Shown here: in pieces, positions 31,992 to 42,913 of the stretch | How the letters are laid out: the number at the start of each line of letters is the position of its first letter | Position numbering within the stretch: position 1 is the first letter of the stretch | From: Phytophthora quininea | Lineage: Eukaryota; Oomycota; Peronosporomycetes; Peronosporales; Peronosporaceae | Direction: 5' to 3' | DNA length: 64,000 nt | NCBI GenBank assembly: GCA_011947345.1 | Contig: JAAVTG010000057.1 | Location: forward strand, 434,001 to 498,000 | Program-made: the position numbers and the translations under genes | Notes under the pieces: model-generated | Database searches by the model: none | What the model saw: only the letters and a program-made list of their open reading frames with translations | What the model was told of the DNA's origin: nothing

Positions 31992-33679
31992 ATGAGCGGT
32001 GCGTCGTACGCTGCGTGGGCCAAGTTCGACGTGGAGAAGGAGCTGAAGCGCGTGGACGAGGCGGAGCAGCAAGAGCAGCAGCAGAGGCGGCTCCAGAAGC
32101 AGACGCAGGCCAAGGAGAACGTCGAGAGCTCGGCGGTGCAGGCCGCACAGCAGTCGGCGGACGTTCTGGCAGCGCAGGCGGCGGTGGCAGCCTTGAAGGC
32201 CAAGAAAAAGGTAGAAAGGGCAGGAAGCAAGACGATAAAGATGGAGAGACGATCGAGGAGGAGAAGGCCAAGAAATTACAAGCCAAAGCAGACCTATTGG
32301 CCAAGAAACAGAGCCTACTGCAGCAAGTGATGGAGAACCGCCGTCTGGGGGAGAATTTACTAGCAAAGAGAGCTGGGGAGATGCTAAAAGCAAGTTTAAA
32401 GTGGCACTAACTGGAGTGCAAGAGCTGGAGACATTATCTCCAGAATTACTGCAAGTTAAGGACCACAAGAGTGAGGAAGGACCTAAGACCAACCAAGAAC
32501 CGAGTCAGGAGCATGAGCACGGGAGAAAGACGACAGTCATCATTGTGGGGAGGACTGCGCACATGAGCATAAGAAGAAGGAGACCAAAAAGCCTGTGGAA
32601 GTGCTGCCGAAAGCAAACGACTTGCTGGCGATCATCAAGATGTTTTACAAAGATGTGTACATGGGGATCGGGCGATGTAATCTTGAAGAAGGACAACTGG
32701 CAGCAGCGTCCGAGGCGTTTAAAGAAGTGCTGCTATTAGATGAGACGCACCTGACAGCGTGGGTCAAGAGAGGAGAGACCTTTGAGCGGATGGAGGCCCC
32801 GCTGCTGGCCATGCTGCACTACAATCGCGTTGTCAGCTTGGTACGTAGAATTTCGATGCCTGTTGGGCTCTGGTGTTGTGACATAAAGATTATGGAGACT
32901 AGGATTCCGATCACGACGAAGGAATGGAGGGTCTTGAGCGAGTCAAAGCGAAACTACTGATATCAGGCGACACGTCCAATGGTCTAGTGATCTTTTCAGC
33001 GTATTTAAATTGCCATCTGGCTAACTTTTGCGTGCTGTGTTGATATTGACCAGACAAAGCGAGGATTCTAAATGCAGTCTCAGCGTATTCAGATGACCAG
33101 ACCTTGAAACATATTCTCGAGCGGATTGACTGGGTATTCGAAGAAGCCAACGTGCTGGCGGCTGAGAATTTCTACGACTACTCGACCGCAAAATATCAAA
33201 TTGTGCTTGGCTGTATCGAGGCAGTGAAGGCTCGTCCTGAGCTATTCACTACAAACGAGGAAACAATATCGGTTGTGCTTCGTGAGGTAGACACTATTCA
33301 CTGATCAGCCAAATCATTCTTCTAATATTTTCAATACTTAACACAGATCGAGGTGTCCTGCCACTTAAACATCGTCAACGGCTACCTGGAAATGCACCGC
33401 AATTTCTTAAGCGGCTTAAGCCATTGCGAGCAGGTCGTGCAGCTCGACAGCAGTCACCCGACTTGCTACTTTCGCATGGGCCAGCTGTACCAAGCTCTGC
33501 ACAACTATGAGAAGGCTCTGGGGAGCTTTAAAACAGCGGAAAACCTACTAACCAAAGGGCAATACGACGAGGATCAACGCAAGAAAATGTTGACTACACT
33601 CGCCAAGGAGATCGACAAGTGTGAATTCGATCGCAATCAGTATGATATCGGGTATCTTCGGTCTCTAGCCTCTAAATAA
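31992..33679 (+). CDS. Tetratricopeptide-repeat protein
   Basis: The N-terminus (MSGASYAAWAKFDVEKELKR) leads into a long Gln/Glu/Lys-rich coiled coil. TPR-type helices follow: one block at about 32650-32840 (VYMGIGRCNLEEGQLAAASE.., AWVKRGETFERM) and another at 33355-33560 (CYFRMGQLYQALHNYEKALG). Introns are inferred at about 32841-32900 (GTACGT), near 33000-33053, and 33287-33347. At least three one-base losses are needed to join the frames, near 32213 in an A run, 32357 and 32530; a His/Cys-rich stretch (HHCGEDCAHEHKKKE) appears only after correcting the last. It probably acts as a protein-protein scaffold or cochaperone, but the partner is not evident. Confidence 0.75.
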
Positions 33680-33696
33680 TAAAAATTGTATCGAGG

Positions 33697-34509
33697 TCAT
33701 TTGAAGAACTGCTCTTCCTCGCCATAGTCTTCTTCGTCGGAAGATGGATGAGTCACAATTCGCGATGCAATGTCGTCGAAGACCCTGCCACTTTGAGGGA
33801 AGTAAGTGTAGACCGGAGGTCGAGACTCGTCCTGGACTGACAGACCGCTTGCCGAAGTATCTCGCTGGGCCGGATATTCGCTCCGCAGTCCACGTGAAGA
33901 CAAATCCTGGTGCAGTTGTTCCGCTTTCTTACGCGCTTGGAAGAGAACGTCGTCATCTTCAAGCAAAGCGTTGATATCGGCTGCCGTCTTGCGAACACCC
34001 GCGCCAATGTCCAAGTGTTGACTAAATTCGTATTGTTCGTACTCGTATTTGTTGTAGTCCTCTGCGAGTTCCAATAGAAACGAGCTTCTGGCAGGTTCGC
34101 GACAGTCCTTGAGCACTTGAGACGACCCATTGATCAGCAAATACTGCAGTAGATTCAGTGCCTACAAAATACCCATTAGATGGCAACAAACCATTTCTTT
34201 TTTGGCAAATGTATATTTTACCTTCTTCATCATGTTGGGGTTGTGCTGGTGGTCGATTAGGATTTCCCAAATCCGCATCTGAATGTATGGACAGTCTACC
34301 ACGTTCTTGGTACGCGACGCTAGGTCTGTCAACACGAATGTCGGGATAGCCACAGCCTGACGGTTCTTGGGACTGAACGACACGATACTGTCTTCTTCCA
34401 GCGGCAAATACTGGTCCAGTAAAATCTCCACAGGCGACTTGGGCTCCCCGTTCAACGCCGCCTTGACAATCTCCACCACTTCCTCCAACGCAGCTTTCAA
34501 CCGGTCCAT
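33697..34509 (-). CDS. Small ENTH-domain (epsin-related) protein
   Basis: Two exons are joined across a 60-bp intron at 34162-34221 (GTAAAA..TTTTGTAG) to give about 250 residues. The start MDRLKAALEEVVEIVKAALN leads into an ENTH/VHS-like helical array: YIQMRIWEILIDHQ, ALNLLQYLLINGSSQVLKDC (compare the MEYLIKTGS segment of epsins) and GVRKTAADINALLEDDDVL (compare NVREKAK..LL.D). The C-terminus is acidic (SSDEEDYGEEEQFF). ENTH proteins bind phosphoinositides and recruit clathrin machinery. No DPW, NPF or clathrin-box motifs are obvious, so a minimal adaptor is suggested. The gene converges on the TPR gene, 17 bp between stops. Confidence 0.8.
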
Positions 34510-34777
34510 ACTAGCGCTCTTCCTGCCTACTTGTCGAATGACATGCAAAAAAGTTGCCTTTTATAGCCCACTTCAATTTGAATATATTTATAGCTATTTT
34601 GACAAGGCCGTCGAGAAGCTCCAAAATTTATTGTGAACGGGCTGTTGCTGCAACTACAATTGATGGTGAGTTAAGATTTTGCTTCGTTTGTGAAGATGTT
34701 CGGCAGCAGCCGCAGCGTCTGCGCAGTTGGTGTCAATATATTGTATTTGCTGGAGCACTGCAGAATTGCTGCCACAT

Positions 34778-35197
34778 TCACCCAACCATCCAAGACTTTC
34801 CGTTGAACGGTCCACCGTCCAGAGGAAAAGAAACAAGACGAGACGAGATCGTTAGAAGTCCTGTCGTGGTGGTCGTCTTGACGTTTCTTTTGCGACAGTA
34901 GATGTTGTGTTCCACAAAGTGCTGGTCATCACTGTCGTGACAATAGTGTTGGCACTCGGCAGATGTGACCATCTCGCTCCGGGAGCTAAATTGTGGGCCA
35001 AGTTGTTGTGCGGAAGCGTTGATGAAAGCGTGACCAGGCGCCGCACCGAGATCACCTGCATCTACATGCGACGAAACAACCTTCAGACCAGCAACTTGGA
35101 CTCGACTTTCGCACACCAGCACGTGTTGCTCAGGAAAACGAAAGCTAAATTTTGGGCGAAAAGCAACATTTTTGATCCTGCTTGACTGACCAGACAT
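34778..35197 (-). CDS. Hypothetical protein
   Basis: An open frame of 139 codons begins MSGQSSRIKNVAFRPKFSF. It has no recognised domain, signal peptide or membrane segment. About 50 bp around its start codon (GCCAGCAAACATGTC..) recur in opposite orientation at 35935-36000, where another frame begins MSRQTRR, so the two may be remnants of one family. Coding status is uncertain. Confidence 0.25.
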   Translation of the reverse strand: MSGQSSRIKNVAFRPKFSFRFPEQHVLVCESRVQVAGLKVVSSHVDAGDLGAAPGHAFINASAQQLGPQFSSRSEMVTSAECQHYCHDSDDQHFVEHNIYCRKRNVKTTTTTGLLTISSRLVSFPLDGGPFNGKSWMVG

Positions 35198-35235
35198 GTT
35201 TGCTGGCCGCGATCGCGCAGCTCCGTCAAGATCGT

Positions 35236-35553
35236 CTATCCGGTGATTGAGACGAGATGCTTTCGCTCTGCAAGATGGCGACACTGCCGTCGGATACAGT
35301 TGGTGATCCAAATCTTCTTGTACCTCTGATCTTGAAGCTCAGTGCACGTGCAATCTGGAATTATCATACTCGCCATTTCTACGATGTTGTCCAGTCCGGC
35401 GCGTTTGAACACTGCTGTCGACTGCGATTGATCGAGTGAACGTCTCTGGTCCAGCAGAATCTCCGCAGGCGACTTGATCTCGCCATTCGATGCAGTCTTG
35501 GCGACTGGTTGAATGCCACGTTGCAGCAAATTGACAACTTCAAACCAGGCCAA
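35236..35553 (-). pseudogene. Partial ENTH gene duplicate
   Basis: The segment EVVNLLQRG..TASNGEIKSPAEILLDQ corresponds to EVVEIVKAALNGEPKSPVEILLDQ of the intact ENTH gene 1 kb away. After about 50 residues the similarity ends, and the second exon is absent. It is a truncated duplicate in the same orientation. Confidence 0.6.
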
Positions 35554-35967
35554 ACATGGCTACATCCTCGAGTGATCTTGTCACCCAAGGTGGTCTTACA
35601 GCATATTTGACGACAAGCCACTGCAATACACAACCAGTTGTCGACGCTGTCGAGCATGATGTGCAGTTATCCGACGGTGGGGGCGTTGGAACGGCAAACA
35701 TCTACAATCTGAAGGAATACAATAAGTTTGCTCAATCACCCGTAGACTTGGCGGATAGGGTGCTTGCTTGAGAGCTAGTTTGCCGTATAGTTGCGCCTGC
35801 TCACTGGCCATCATCGTCACCAGCAAGGCTGTTGGTCCGACAGAAACCCGACAAAGACGTCGACCAGGTCTGGCAGCAGAAATTACCAAACGTCCTAGTT
35901 ACAATCGTCGGATCGACGACGAGCGCGCTTGACGTTCGACGGAGCTGTGCAAGTTATGCCAGCAAAC

Positions 35968-36417
35968 ATGTCACGTCAGACAAGGCGGCATCTTGCTGCA
36001 GTCATTTTCCAGTGCGGGAATCGAGTCCTCGTCGAAGGGACTTGGATGGGCCATAAATTATGGTCCATAATCACCTTGTCGGATGCTCATGAAGTTCATG
36101 ATGAACGCCAGGCCGGCCCGGCCTGGCCGGGAATGTCTCTCTCTGGTCTGCGCAGGGAAATTTTGCTGCTGTCGCGTCAGATTCACCTTTATCGACACGG
36201 TTTTGATCTTCTCCTGGCATCCGGACGTACAGTACGGGCAAGATCATGTTTTTGCAGTTTGCCTTTGCTAGCTAGGGCACGGAAAACTGCTACTGGATTC
36301 GTTCAAGTTACCATACTCACCAAATCTGCTCCGTTATCCAGTGCGACGCCCTCAAACAGCAAAATTTTCGATGCCGACGGCGATTTAATTAATCCGATGG
36401 AAGCCATCGATGCGTAG
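35968..36417 (+). CDS. Hypothetical protein
   Basis: A 149-codon frame starts MSRQTRRHLAAVIFQCGNRV and ends INPMEAIDA. The DNA around the start resembles, inverted, that around 35197. No domain is recognised and a GC-rich palindrome lies inside it at 36108-36126. It may be noncoding. Confidence 0.25.
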   Translation: MSRQTRRHLAAVIFQCGNRVLVEGTWMGHKLWSIITLSDAHEVHDERQAGPAWPGMSLSGLRREILLLSRQIHLYRHGFDLLLASGRTVRARSCFCSLPLLARARKTATGFVQVTILTKSAPLSSATPSNSKIFDADGDLINPMEAIDA

Positions 36418-36433
36418 CGGCGACATAGTTCTA

Positions 36434-36724
36434 CTAGTAGTCGAGCTGCAGTAATTTACAGCGCGCGGCGAGACTGTCATCTAGCCTCGTCCAAGGCAAC
36501 AGATGAAGGTGCCTTACAATTACGAACATGTCGCTACTAATCGGTGCAGCTTGCCGTTGAAGACGTGGCAGCATGTCGGTCATTCGCTCAACAGCACCAC
36601 AAGCGGCAACGGACGACAAATCGTTTGATGAAGCTAGGATCGCGACCACCACTTGCAGGGTAACATACCCGGCACTTGTGCTGAGATCTGCGGTCAAAAT
36701 TTCTACAGCGAGCCAATTCAACAT
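36434..36724 (-). CDS. Hypothetical short protein, possible ARM-like fragment
   Basis: Ninety-six codons from an ATG. The segment LQVVVAILASSNDLSSVAAC followed by GAVERMTDMLPRL has the helix-turn-helix feel of an armadillo-type repeat, but one repeat is too little to assign. No neighbouring exons were found. Confidence 0.2.
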   Translation of the reverse strand: MLNWLAVEILTADLSTSAGYVTLQVVVAILASSNDLSSVAACGAVERMTDMLPRLQRQAAPISSDMFVIVRHLHLLPWTRLDDSLAARCKLLQLDY

Positions 36725-37518
36725 GTACGACTGGCCAACCTCAGCCTGCTAGAACAAGTCCCAATCTCAAGATTCTTCAGCGTCGGTATCGCTTCCTTCG
36801 CAGGTCGAGGCAGATTTTCGCATTAACGGCGGTGTGGTTTTGTGTTAGTGTAGCATAGTTCCATGCTGCATGCTACGAGTTTCGGTCTGCAAGTCCCGAA
36901 CCCATTTGGCAGCTCTCCCAGCTGTGCTTCAGGTTTGGGGGCTTACCACTTCCCGCTGTTCGAAGCATAGCCGATGCAGCACCGCCGAACAGCATGCGCG
37001 ATTTAACATTTTTGTTGGTCGCCGCTCGCATCGTTGAAGTGTGAAATGTATCAAGGCAGAGTCTGAACGAATTCAGGCAGAGTCTGAGCGACACATCCGA
37101 GCCGAGCTCCATCTGGGCGAGCATGATCGCAATCCGATCTTCCCAGAGCATCTCGCCTGGTCTCCTGCAAAAACACGTTTCTCCACGCAAAAATTCTCGC
37201 GTTGGAACTCGACCGGGTGCTTTGAAACGCGACCTTCGTCGCCGTTAAACCAACAATTTTGTTGTTGTCCGGTCGAAGTGAATTCATAGCTGGAGCGAGT
37301 AAATATGGCATGACTCCTGGCGCTGGAGGACTTGGAAGATCGCCGAGCGAGAAGCTGCTAGAGTTACTAGAGGTCAGGTCGTGACAAACTCTCGCCGCAA
37401 TATTACTTGAAAGGTCTTTCAGTTGAAAACAATTCACACCTAACTTTATTTACTATCGGTACTCCAAATGACTCTATCGTTCACAGCGTCTAAAGTGCTC
37501 TACTACCCTAAGAGCGTC
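36725..37518. other. No recognisable gene
   Basis: Overlapping minus-strand frames (37051-37437 and 36873-37190) show no domain or consistent coding signal. I see no tandem repeats or transposon ends here. Confidence 0.35.
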
Positions 37519-39387
37519 CTAACTAACGTTCAGTCTCACATTCAGATCCAAATGGCCGCCCTCCGGCGAATGCGGGATCCAAATGAGTAATGAACCGCCT
37601 CCTCTGCCTGGAAGCCCCAGGAACCCTGGACGCCAGCGGTCCATGTACAACGTCCTCCCTGCCAATGCGGTGACGTTTGATGTCCAAGTTGCATTACCTC
37701 CGGCCTTGACGTCGATCTCGTCGATCTTGGTGCCGCCGGACATGATGTTAACCGTCACGTCCTTTGTGTCTTTGCTTGTGAAGTTGATGATGACGTCGCC
37801 GTCGCCTTCTCTCTTCCAGGACATGGTGCTGCCGTTGAAGGCGTCTTGAACCGTGCGCAATCCCAACGTGCTGGGATCGGTGCCGTCATCAATCTGGCCC
37901 ATGAACTGTGTCGGCCCGCAAATGGTCTCCAGGTATTCGGCAAAGAGACCGGTGAGACCGGTGAGATCGAAACCCGTGACGGCGACGGAGATGAAGATGC
38001 GGTCCATCGCCCAGTAGATCTTGCCGTTCCGCTCCATGGTGGTGGCGTTGTTGCTGGTCCCCTTGGAGATCAGGTCGTTGATCATGATGGAGTAAGCCTT
38101 GCGCAGTTGCGCGCGCGTCGCGTACGCCGTCTTCTCGTTGGACTCCTGAATCAGCTGCGGCATGCAGTTGTTGGTCACCGTGGCGATATCGTACTTGACG
38201 AGGTCCGACTCGGACATCTTGATGCGCAGCTCGTCGTCCGTGATGGCCGGGTTGTCCTTGCGATACTGGCCGACGGTCAGCCACGTGCGGTCGTTCAGCG
38301 CCCTGAGGTCGTATCCGCAGGTCGACTCGGACTTCATGGCGTCCTTGAGGTAGCCGATCTCCGTGTCGTTGATCGTCTCGGCGGCCACGGTGAAGTTGGC
38401 GCCGGTCAGGAAGGCTTTGAACTTGTCCCAGCCAGACACGATTTCCTTGTTGTACGCAATGATGTTGATGAGGATCCACTCGAAGGTGACAAGCACTCGG
38501 CCGGCGACATCGAGCCACTGCGGGACGTCGATGCCCTTGCACATGTAGATGGCCATCGGCAGGTCCGTCACGACGTTGTTGGACTGGTACAGCAGGTTGA
38601 GGATCTTGTCCTGCGAGGCCGTCGGGTCCGTGATCTTGATAGTACGCACGTAACGCATGATGGCTCTCACCACACCGATCATCATGAGGCCGCATTCGAG
38701 CACCGTTCGGATCCAGCGTTCCTGCTTGACGAGGTTCAGCGCGATGGCGACGGCGGCACCACCCATGGCGGTACCGATTACAGCGGTGGTCTTCCATATC
38801 ACCTCACTCTTGCAGTCGTCGTTCTGTCTGATGCACTCGAGGCCACACTCGATCGGGTACTCCATGGGGCACTCGGTCCAGCAGGTGCCTGTGAGTTTGT
38901 GGCGGTTAAAGTTATACGGACAGGTCTTCATGATGTGTGCCTCCCTGTAGCAGGCCGAGTCCGGAGCAATAGATTGAGGACCGACCCAGTTGCGGTAGGT
39001 CGACTCGATGCCGCTTTTGGCTTCAGTGGGTTTGGCCAGCACAAGTCCGTTGGTCAAGATGCCGGTCGAAGACACGTCGAGGTAGGAGCCCGATGCTGAT
39101 CCGGTTGAGTCGACGTCCGATCCAGCACCGGACGAAGCTTCAGTGGAGGCGTCCGAAGGTTCTGAAGCCGATCCTGATTCCGAATCGAAGAGTGACGGCG
39201 ACAACCTCTTGACTTCCGGTGAGATGGTCTTTCCTGTGCGATTGAAAGCTCCTTTGGTCACGGCGTTGGAGCCTGAAGAAGACTTGTCATCGTCGTCGTC
39301 GTTCCAGAATGTCCAGTCGAACGCCGAGGCGCCGACCAAAGTGGCCACGAGGACCAGAATCGCGAGCCCCACCCGCGATCGCTTCAT
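37519..39387 (-). CDS. Secreted Cys-containing protein, FDWTFWNDDDD family
   Basis: An intact single-exon gene of 622 residues that I do not recognise. It has a clean signal peptide (MKRSRVGLAILVLVATLVGA, cleavage near ASA), then FDWTFWNDDDDD, a Ser/Asp-rich linker of about 100 residues, and a Cys-rich box at about residues 145-195 (CYREAHIMKTC..CWTEC..CGLECIRQNDDC). Several hydrophobic helices follow (AMGGAAVAIALNL, LMMIGVVRAIMR, TFEWILINIIAY). A conserved C-terminal part carries CGPTQFMGQIDDG, an all-beta-like DVIINFTSKDTKDVTVNI and GRPGFLGLPG-type ending. The hydrophobic helices in a secreted protein suggest membrane insertion or a pore-like fold, which is speculation. A frame-broken paralogue lies at 60.7-62.6 kb on the same strand. 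Confidence 0.85.
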   Translation of the reverse strand: MKRSRVGLAILVLVATLVGASAFDWTFWNDDDDDKSSSGSNAVTKGAFNRTGKTISPEVKRLSPSLFDSESGSASEPSDASTEASSGAGSDVDSTGSASGSYLDVSSTGILTNGLVLAKPTEAKSGIESTYRNWVGPQSIAPDSACYREAHIMKTCPYNFNRHKLTGTCWTECPMEYPIECGLECIRQNDDCKSEVIWKTTAVIGTAMGGAAVAIALNLVKQERWIRTVLECGLMMIGVVRAIMRYVRTIKITDPTASQDKILNLLYQSNNVVTDLPMAIYMCKGIDVPQWLDVAGRVLVTFEWILINIIAYNKEIVSGWDKFKAFLTGANFTVAAETINDTEIGYLKDAMKSESTCGYDLRALNDRTWLTVGQYRKDNPAITDDELRIKMSESDLVKYDIATVTNNCMPQLIQESNEKTAYATRAQLRKAYSIMINDLISKGTSNNATTMERNGKIYWAMDRIFISVAVTGFDLTGLTGLFAEYLETICGPTQFMGQIDDGTDPSTLGLRTVQDAFNGSTMSWKREGDGDVIINFTSKDTKDVTVNIMSGGTKIDEIDVKAGGNATWTSNVTALAGRTLYMDRWRPGFLGLPGRGGGSLLIWIPHSPEGGHLDLNVRLNVS

Positions 39388-39449
39388 GCCGGTCGACTAG
39401 CGGCTCTGTGTAACTGCTTGAACGCAAGTTCTCGAGTGAAAGCGAGACT

Positions 39450-39466
39450 GCAAAAGGAAAATGAAC
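39450..39466 (-). promoter_or_regulatory. Inr-like element of secreted-protein gene
   Basis: On the minus strand GTTCATTTTCCTTTTGC agrees with TCATTYY and a following pyrimidine-rich run, 63-79 bp before the ATG at 39387. The position is appropriate for a transcription start. Confidence 0.4.
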
Positions 39467-39481
39467 TATCAAGACCAACAT

Positions 39482-40200
39482 CTGCCCGTGTGTTCATACC
39501 GTACAGTCCGGTGCTGAAGATGGGAGGGGTTGGTCGAGATCACTTGGATGATCACCTTGTAAATTTGCCCTCAATTGAGGGACGTCAGCCGGTTGCACTT
39601 CTATAGGCAGGTGCTCGAGTATTGGGTCGTCGCGGCGTGCAAGGACCGACGAGATATGCTTCAGGATCGGCAACGTGGCAACGTTGGCTGCTTGGGGCGA
39701 GGAAACTTGGGGGCCCAGCGCACGTAACGTCCGTTTATCTCGATATCCGATTAGACGTGACCTTGCGCCAAAAGCTACGAGCGCGCCCGAACGGCATCAA
39801 CGAAAGATTGTATTTCTTCCGAGGTAAATATGCTTTCTTCCCCACGATTTCGACCCGGCTGAGCCCTGTACAACCTCGAGGCAGACCAACTTGTCTGGAA
39901 GCCTGTGCAGATCGATATCGTCGCCTTCGTCTGGTTTACAGAGGTGGGGTTGGTGGTTTGCTTGAGCTTGAAGAAGGCAAGGATGGTGCACGGTGGTGCG
40001 AGCCGAACTTGAAGTCACGAGCAGTTTCTGAAGCACCGGGCAGCGCCAAGCCAGCAGCGCAAGCAAAGTTCATATGGATACTAATCGCAAAAATGAATGG
40101 CAAAAATACGCTGGTCGTCATCATTCGGGATGGGCGCTCGAGCATGCCGACCAAGAGGTCTGGTTTGCATACAACTAACTTACCAATCTCGTGAGTTAAC
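39482..40200 (+). pseudogene. Possible decayed pirin-like cupin gene
   Basis: The segment ARVLGRRGVQGPTRY followed by TSVYLDIRLDVTLRQKL, NERLYFFRGKYAFF has the order of pirin-family proteins (GVQGP.., T..YLD..L.., N.F.Y...G...F). Upstream, VFIPYSPVLKMGG may be another piece. A stop near 39604 and frame changes interrupt it, and the metal-binding HPH box was not found. The assignment is weak. Confidence 0.25.
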
Positions 40201-40202
40201 AA

Positions 40203-41641
40203 GTTCTTATGCCAGGCATATGACGGATCATAAGCTAAAGTTTAGCTGATCGTAAGTTGCTTTCTTACTTTTTAGAAGGCGAAAATCACACAAGAAATTC
40301 ACATGGTCCGAATGAAACCAGCTACAAAGTTCAGAAATTCTTGGCAGCTGGCGAGGTTTCAATATCCAGAGAGATGAGTCCGCCTGTAGTCAATTCAGCG
40401 ATATGGAGACTTCCAAGTAATCAGCGACAGGTGCAAGCGTGTTTCCCGTGGGTTCCCGGCAACGTCGGAGACTCCTCTTGACGGACCGAGAGCTCGTCGG
40501 AGTCGTGAACTCGAAAGTTGGAGAGGTTGCTAAAATCCACGTGGCGGTCGAGGACGTTTTTTTGCTAGACGGACGACGGCGCAGTTCTGCAGGACCGTTC
40601 AAAGTCTTGGCGACGTTGGGAAAGATGCTGTTTTTTCAACGTGGTGCCTTGACGACAGCTAAATTTCTGTTGACGTCGGACGCTAGATCGGATTACTGCG
40701 CTAGACCCTGTAGGATGACAGCCATCGGTCTCTAGTCGCTCTCGTTGGATTCCTGTTCGACCGTACTGAATTGCGCACTGGTCACCATCAGAGCCCTTGG
40801 ACCAGCCTTGAGTCTGAATTTTCGATGGAGCGCACCGGATGGAATGTTGCAACAGTCGGGCGAGCCAGATGCCTCAGGAGCTGTCATTTCTGGTGGTTGG
40901 ACTTGTAATTTACCAGTCCAACCCATGTAAACTCCGATCGTTGTTGAAGTTCCTGCTCGAAAGGCGTCTCTAGCCGCTGAAATCCTGCAAGACACGGATA
41001 CTAAGACACGACATCGATAGTCGCGAGTTCGACAAGGTCGCCGTGTACGTCCAAGCAGAAAGCTTAGACAGCGGCGACTGCTACGTTGGTACCGCTCCAT
41101 CACACGCCAAGTTCAAGGTGTCTGCACCCGTGCACGCTTTGATTCAGACCACACCACACCACCACAGTACAGACACCGTACAGGATTCCCTTGTTTGCTG
41201 TTCGAGGGCGTCCGTATCGGTTGGACAACGAGAAAGGCACGGTCGTCCTCTATGCGTTCTACGAAAGTGACTGCTGTGGCATGACCAAGAAACGAGCGCG
41301 GCAAAGAGCAGCAGCAGCGACAGTCGACGGCTTTGCCTTTGAACGGCGTCAGGAGAGGAAGGTTGCTCATCTCAACGGACAATCGTCATACATCCAGACT
41401 GGAAACACAAACTTCAATCACCGGCAGTGTACTGTATTAGCAGCAGCAGTCACTCACGAGCAAGTGACATTCGTTTCTCGGCCGCGGCTTGGGCAAGTTC
41501 CATGCTCATGAAGACATCCGACGATGGCGCACGAGTTCCTGAAAAGCAACCGCTCGAATTTGTCACATTATTTTATCTTAGCTAAATGAGTACAAATAAA
41601 TGCTTTTATAATGTCGCATTACTGCTATTCTTTAGTAAAAA
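40203..41641. other. No recognisable gene
   Basis: Short frames occur on both strands (for example 40732-41103 minus and 41191-41511 plus) without domains, signal peptides or consistent codon use. The stretch looks like decayed or intergenic DNA. Confidence 0.35.
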
Positions 41642-41971
41642 ATGGCAGCCCGAGGACTTGGCCGTGCGTTCGCCCTTGCTACCAGCTCCCGACGCCTGCT
41701 AGCGGCTCCCGCCGCAGCTCGGTCGCTGCAGACGCGTCTCTACTCGAGCGACGCGGACTTTGTCAAGCTGCATCCAAGCGGGATGGCGCCCAACGTCGCT
41801 AAGACTGCGGGGCCTCTGGATTTGGACGACGACGACGACGACGACGATGAGGAGGATTTGGTGGCTATTGGGCCTTCAGGCGCCGAGTACGGGGCCCCAC
41901 ACGTGGGGAAGCTCAAGGAACCGACACGCTTCGGAGACTGGGAACGCAAGGGCCGCTGCTCCGACTTCTAG
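41642..41971 (+). CDS. SDHAF4: Succinate dehydrogenase assembly factor 4
   Basis: A 109-residue protein with an Arg/Ala/Ser-rich mitochondrial presequence (MAARGLGRAFALATSSRRLL..), an Asp-rich run of ten or so acidic residues, and the diagnostic C-terminal box EPTRFGDWERKGRCSDF of the DUF1674/Sdh8 family. The family binds flavinated Sdh1/SDHA in the matrix and protects it until it joins Sdh2. A single exon; the start codon follows an AT-rich 5' region. The assignment rests on the C-terminal motif and is secure. Confidence 0.92.
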   Translation: MAARGLGRAFALATSSRRLLAAPAAARSLQTRLYSSDADFVKLHPSGMAPNVAKTAGPLDLDDDDDDDDEEDLVAIGPSGAEYGAPHVGKLKEPTRFGDWERKGRCSDF

Positions 41972-42913
41972 GGCCGCAGCAATTCTCACTAATCGACACT
42001 CAACACTTGGAGACGGGCATATCTAAAATATTTTGGTTTACGATGGGAGAAGCAGAAGATACTTTTCGCGATTGCTACATGAAGTTCATGGTGGCCGTTA
42101 GAACGGACGTGTAACACAACCATCATCCAAGCTACTACACGCGAAAAATTGATCGATATCTTGCGCGGTGCAAGCTTTCCGATGAGCAGAAGATACGTCT
42201 ACTGCTGCCGAGCGAGTGTTTTGCATTGCTGTAGTGTACGGATCGATGGAATATTTTCTCTTTTTGAACGAAGGGCGGCTGTACAGGTGCAAGACCTCCC
42301 TGCTGCCTCAGAAGAACGATGTGAAATTTTGTTCGACGCGCCACTCAACAAGGATGGCTCCATGCATAGTTCTCTGCCTGTACGAACGCTCGAGTGTACT
42401 GGTATTCTCTTTGGTTCCTTCGAGTCTTCTTCACTGGCGTTGGAGCCATGGAGCTTCGGGTCTGTGTAAGGAAGCATGCTGGCAAAAAGTATCTAGGCGT
42501 TCGGGAAAACTTGGTTAGCAATCTCGACTAGCCGACACAGCGCATCTTGCTTTGGTGCCGTCGTTTGCCGTCTTATCCACCGACACGTTGCATTTTTGCT
42601 GCCTACATTGCCGTCTCTGTGCTCATACGCATGAGCAGGGCGAACGCTCCCAACCCAACAACGGCGAAAGCCGGATCTAGCTCGAGTGCATGTACATGTA
42701 GTTGAAGTGATTGACTGGACGCTGTGCGATGTGAATGCAAGGACACGACCGAAGAACGACACGACAATGAACAACAATGGATGCTATGCTAACCACGACA
42801 CGACACAGCTGAAACCGGTCTCAAGATCACCATCGCGAACAAAATTTTGCCAAGCAGCACACCGACACCACGAGGGACTAGAAAAGCAAAAAGGGATCTC
42901 AATTGTTACGTCG
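41972..42913. other. No recognisable gene
   Basis: Between SDHAF4 and the convergent Nrap stop I see only short overlapping frames, the longest about 106 codons at 42149-42469, with no recognisable product. Confidence 0.4.

Noticed and set aside
34907..35185. Possible secreted protein starting FHKVLVITVVTIVLALG
   Set aside because: The frame opens with GTG, not ATG, and there is no upstream exon supplying a start. The nearby ATG at 34902 is in another frame.
37846..39099. 417-codon plus-strand open frame
   Set aside because: It is antisense to the intact secreted-protein gene and owes its length to that gene's GC-rich codon use. It has no domain and a composition typical of shadow frames.
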